Below are positions 4,919 through 7,239 of a DNA stretch of 7,239 bases, in pieces (within the stretch, counting starts at the first letter, position 1; each line of letters opens with the position of its first letter). Below the pieces are notes generated by a model. The model saw only the letters and a program-made list of their open reading frames with translations. It searched no databases and was not told where the DNA came from. The position numbers were made by a program, and so were the translations under genes. The stretch comes from Thermoplasmata archaeon (lineage in GTDB: Archaea > Thermoplasmatota > Thermoplasmata > UBA10834), in the NCBI GenBank assembly GCA_022865445.1, contig JALHSX010000278.1:1-7239 (forward strand), read 5' to 3'.

Positions 4919-6370
4919 CTATGCTTTTGCGAACTCCTTGACTATGCCGTCGATCCTCTTCGACACAGAGGCGTCCAGAGGGACGGGCTTGTGGGTGTCG
5001 AGTATCTGTTTGGTCTTCTCCAACGCAGCGCTCATCGGGTCCTTCTTGCCCTTCTTGACCCACATGTCGAAGGGGTCGCTGTCCCAGAGCATCGGGATCA
5101 GGGTCTCCTTCGCGTGCTTCAGGGTGTGCATCTGCGACAGATAGCTTCCGCCTATGCCGACCTTCTTGATGATGTCGAGTGCTAGAGTCTCCTGATTCAC
5201 CTCGAAGCCCCTGAACAGTTTGATGACCATCCGCGCGATCTCGTGGTCCAGCAGCAACTGCTCGTATGACAGCACGGTCGAGCCGTCAGGGACACCGAGG
5301 CCGTTCACAACCTCACCACCGACTCTGGCGCAGTCCATCGCCATTGTGGTGTTCTCGATACAGGCCTGTACTCCAGGGACTTTCGCTCCGGAGCCGAAAC
5401 CTCCTACCGAGTTCGGCAGCTTGCAGTATCTCGACATCTGAACGGCACCCGAACAGAGCAGAGTGCTCTCGGGCGCTCCCCCCATGTAGGAACCGGTCCT
5501 GGGGTCCATGCTGGTCAGGACTGAACCGTACAGCATGGGGGCGCCAGGAGAGTGAGCCTGCATGATGCACACGACAGAGAGCGTCTCGGCGTGGTTGACG
5601 ACTAGGTCGCCGGCCAGCGTCACGGGACCACTGATGCCCGCCTGGGCCATGCCGGTGATGTGGAGAGGAACGTGGTTCTCAGCCCAAATCATCGCCGCGT
5701 CGGTAGCAGTCCCATCGAGCATGAACGGAGACATCGTGCAGAGCATCGCGGACATGTAGTGCCGCTTCCTGAGCTCCTCCAGCCCTCCGACGACCTCCGC
5801 CGCCATCTTCACCTGTGCCTTCGCCTCATCCACCGTCGTCGTGGACTCCGAAAGAAGATGCTTCTGTGTGTTCTCCATCGCCACCTTCATCCCGTTCACG
5901 ACATGGATCTTCTCAGGCCGGTCCGTTGCCACGACCATCGGCTCGTAGATGCTCACATACGGAAGATAGTCGCTGATGACTGCCGTCTTTCTGATGTCTT
6001 CGAGCACAGGCTTTCTCCTTGTGCCGGCCTGTGAGTCCCAGACAGACACACCGCAGCCGTCGGTCGTGTAGTAGCTGTGGGTCCCGTCAAGAGGAAGATC
6101 GAATTCCTTCGTTCGCCCAGCGAGAACCACGGTCTGAGGCGCCTTGCTCACAAGGGACTTGACGACATCCCGCGGGAACTTCACGTCAGGGCTCTTTTCA
6201 CTCACGATTGCCCCGGCCATCTTGAGAGCCTTGCGGGCGTTCTGGCTATGCACTCTGATGCCCACATTCTCCATGACATCGATTGCGGCCTCGTGTATCA
6301 TCCGCTTGTCGTTCTCACTCATCACGCTCATCGGGGGTCGTATCTTGAACCTCTCTGCGAAGTCTGCCAT
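4919..6370 (-). CDS. MttB-superfamily methylamine methyltransferase-like protein, non-pyrrolysine
   Basis: The 483-residue protein belongs to the trimethylamine methyltransferase (MttB) superfamily. It has an N-terminal helix region typical of the family (DKRMIHEAAIDVMENVGIRVHS), a substrate-barrel segment PLHITGMAQAGISGPVTLAG (about 235-254) and MLYGS followed by the GAPE motif and a KLPN loop. Members move a methyl group from a methylated amine or betaine to a corrinoid protein. The methanogen enzyme MttB has an in-frame amber codon for pyrrolysine at about residue 334. Here that region is read entirely in sense codons, as in glycine betaine-type relatives, so the substrate is unknown and probably a quaternary amine. 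The ATG at 6370 is preferred over the one at 6424 because GGAAGTGA lies 5 bases upstream and the length fits the family. It ends in TAG. It is 97 bases downstream of a paralogue on the same strand. Confidence 0.88.
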   Translation of the reverse strand: MADFAERFKIRPPMSVMSENDKRMIHEAAIDVMENVGIRVHSQNARKALKMAGAIVSEKSPDVKFPRDVVKSLVSKAPQTVVLAGRTKEFDLPLDGTHSYYTTDGCGVSVWDSQAGTRRKPVLEDIRKTAVISDYLPYVSIYEPMVVATDRPEKIHVVNGMKVAMENTQKHLLSESTTTVDEAKAQVKMAAEVVGGLEELRKRHYMSAMLCTMSPFMLDGTATDAAMIWAENHVPLHITGMAQAGISGPVTLAGDLVVNHAETLSVVCIMQAHSPGAPMLYGSVLTSMDPRTGSYMGGAPESTLLCSGAVQMSRYCKLPNSVGGFGSGAKVPGVQACIENTTMAMDCARVGGEVVNGLGVPDGSTVLSYEQLLLDHEIARMVIKLFRGFEVNQETLALDIIKKVGIGGSYLSQMHTLKHAKETLIPMLWDSDPFDMWVKKGKKDPMSAALEKTKQILDTHKPVPLDASVSKRIDGIVKEFAKA

Positions 6371-6467
6371 ATCTCTCACTTCCTTTCCGTTGTCTGTGAT
6401 ATCCTGGCTGTGCTTAAGAAACAAAGGGTTTGTGTTGAGCTGCTGTCAGAGCTGATCGGGCCTGGCA
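6371..6467 (-). other. Spacer between the two MttB-like genes
   Basis: This 97-base gap holds the downstream gene's Shine-Dalgarno site and a T-rich stretch, about 6410-6425 (CTTTGTTTCTTAAG on the minus strand). That stretch could act as a weak terminator for the upstream gene or as a poor TATA-like box about 45 bases before the ATG at 6370. Neither is convincing, so co-transcription of the pair is plausible. Confidence 0.4.
6376..6383 (-). promoter_or_regulatory. Shine-Dalgarno site deciding the MttB-like start
   Basis: GGAAGTGA on the minus strand differs by one base from GGAGGTGA and lies 5 bases before the ATG at 6370. The alternative upstream ATG at 6424, which would add 18 unconserved residues, has no comparable site. 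This places the start at 6370. Confidence 0.8.
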
Positions 6468-7239
6468 TCAGCAGCTACGTTTCTCAAGTGCGTCCGCACC
6501 GTAGCTCTTTGAGTATTCCTTGATCAGGCTGTCGATGTTCTTCTTGATCTCCGTCTCCAATGGCTCCGGATTATGGGAATTGAGGAGCTCGACCATCCTC
6601 TCCTTCGCCCTCTTCTTCGTGTCCTTCGAGCCAGTCTCCTGCCATTTTGTCCTGGTCCATCTGTCCGAGAGCTTCGGCGCAAGGTGCTCCTTCCGGAATC
6701 TGAGCAGGGTGTCCTTCTGCTTGAGGTAGTTGCCCATTGGCCCCACCTTCGCAATCACATCAACGGACAGCGTCTCCTCATTGACCTCAATACCCTTCGA
6801 GAACCTCAGCGCGTTCGACGCGATCTCGTCATCGATCATCAGCTGAACAGGGGAGTAGGTGTTGAAGGCCTCTGTGGACCCTATGAAGAGATCTGAGAAA
6901 TCCGCGCCAGCGGAGGCAGCTGCGAGCGCTGCGAATGCTTTCTCGTAGGCGGTCTGCGCATCGACCGTTTTAGAATCGCTCTGGACCCCCATGTTGCTCG
7001 GGAGACCGTAGAACTTCGCGAGCTGGACCGCACCAACGCCTATCAGCGAGAACTCGGGCGCTCCCGTCGCGGGCATGCCTGTCCTCATGTCGAGGGGGCA
7101 TGAGACAGATCCGTAAATGATCTTTGGGGACTTGGTCACACACTTCGCTATTGCAATTGAACTGAGGACTTCTGCATTCTGCTGGACAAGAAGACCCGCG
7201 ATTGATGCGGGGGCTGTCCCACCAGCGAGCGCCATCACA
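6468..7239 (-). CDS. MttB-superfamily methyltransferase-like protein, second copy (N-terminus beyond right edge)
   Basis: The visible C-terminal 257 or so codons align end to end with the downstream gene. Shared segments are GSVxxxxDxRTG, GAPE, GAVQ, a LPSN loop, SDSKTVDAQTAYE, then DDEIA, GIEVNEETLSVDVIAKVG and a helical C-terminal tail. This is the MttB superfamily, corrinoid-dependent methyl transfer from methylated amines or betaines. The SDSK-DAQ-YE segment is closer to the general family pattern than the corresponding GSGAKVPGVQ of the downstream copy, so the two probably differ in substrate. No amber codon lies in the visible part, including the region where pyrrolysine occurs in MttB. 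By eye about a third of residues are identical between the copies. The gene ends in TGA. Its start is off the right edge; the first ATG in the visible frame is internal, not a true start. Confidence 0.85.
   Translation of the reverse strand, partial: VMALAGGTAPASIAGLLVQQNAEVLSSIAIAKCVTKSPKIIYGSVSCPLDMRTGMPATGAPEFSLIGVGAVQLAKFYGLPSNMGVQSDSKTVDAQTAYEKAFAALAAASAGADFSDLFIGSTEAFNTYSPVQLMIDDEIASNALRFSKGIEVNEETLSVDVIAKVGPMGNYLKQKDTLLRFRKEHLAPKLSDRWTRTKWQETGSKDTKKRAKERMVELLNSHNPEPLETEIKKNIDSLIKEYSKSYGADALEKRSC

Noticed and set aside
6371..6424. Upstream ATG start for the MttB-like gene
   Set aside because: It adds 18 residues with no family resemblance and lacks a ribosome binding site, while the ATG at 6370 has a near-perfect one.
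1..7239. CRISPR array, insertion sequence or attachment site
   Set aside because: Searched for because of the CARF proteins. No regularly spaced direct repeats, transposase motifs or long terminal inverted repeats are visible.

Overview
The window reads as a piece of an archaeal chromosome of moderately high GC. The evidence is a tRNA-Lys gene interrupted by a short intron at the archaeal 37/38 position with a canonical bulge-helix-bulge, a GPN-loop GTPase, AT-rich TATA-like boxes in front of genes, strong GGTGAT/GGAAGTGA-type Shine-Dalgarno sites, and two CARF plus winged-helix regulators of the Csa3 type. The lineage cannot be fixed from sequence alone. A euryarchaeal or Thermoplasmatota-like archaeon is my weak guess. 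Two genes end in TAG and neither trimethylamine-methyltransferase-like gene carries an internal amber, so nothing here suggests pyrrolysine decoding.

Layout. Positions 1-2291 hold three genes on the minus strand, in transcription order: a HAD-family phosphatase-like protein (2291-1644), an RNase J-like beta-CASP metallo-beta-lactamase protein (1607-243), and the first 48 codons of an L-threonine 3-dehydrogenase (146 to the left edge). Positions 2292-2474 form an AT-rich divergent promoter region with a triple ATATC repeat. Positions 2475-3787 hold a plus-strand pair of CARF-wHTH genes coupled by a GTGA overlap. The second ends exactly where the convergent GPN-loop GTPase gene (4561-3788, minus) ends. 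Upstream of the GTPase is the intron-containing tRNA-Lys(CUU) (4690-4585) with its own TATA box. Positions 4919-7239 hold two tandem minus-strand MttB-superfamily genes, the upstream one cut by the right edge.

How the parts may work together. The HAD and beta-CASP genes lie 36 bases apart and could be one transcription unit. The GTPase gene starts 23 bases after the tRNA and has no room for its own promoter, so a tRNA-mRNA dicistron is likely. The MttB-like pair are probably non-pyrrolysine corrinoid-dependent methyltransferases acting on unknown methylated amines, but no corrinoid protein is visible in the window. The most unusual part is the solitary tandem CARF-wHTH operon: two different ligand-sensing regulators translated together, with no cas gene or CRISPR array within the window.
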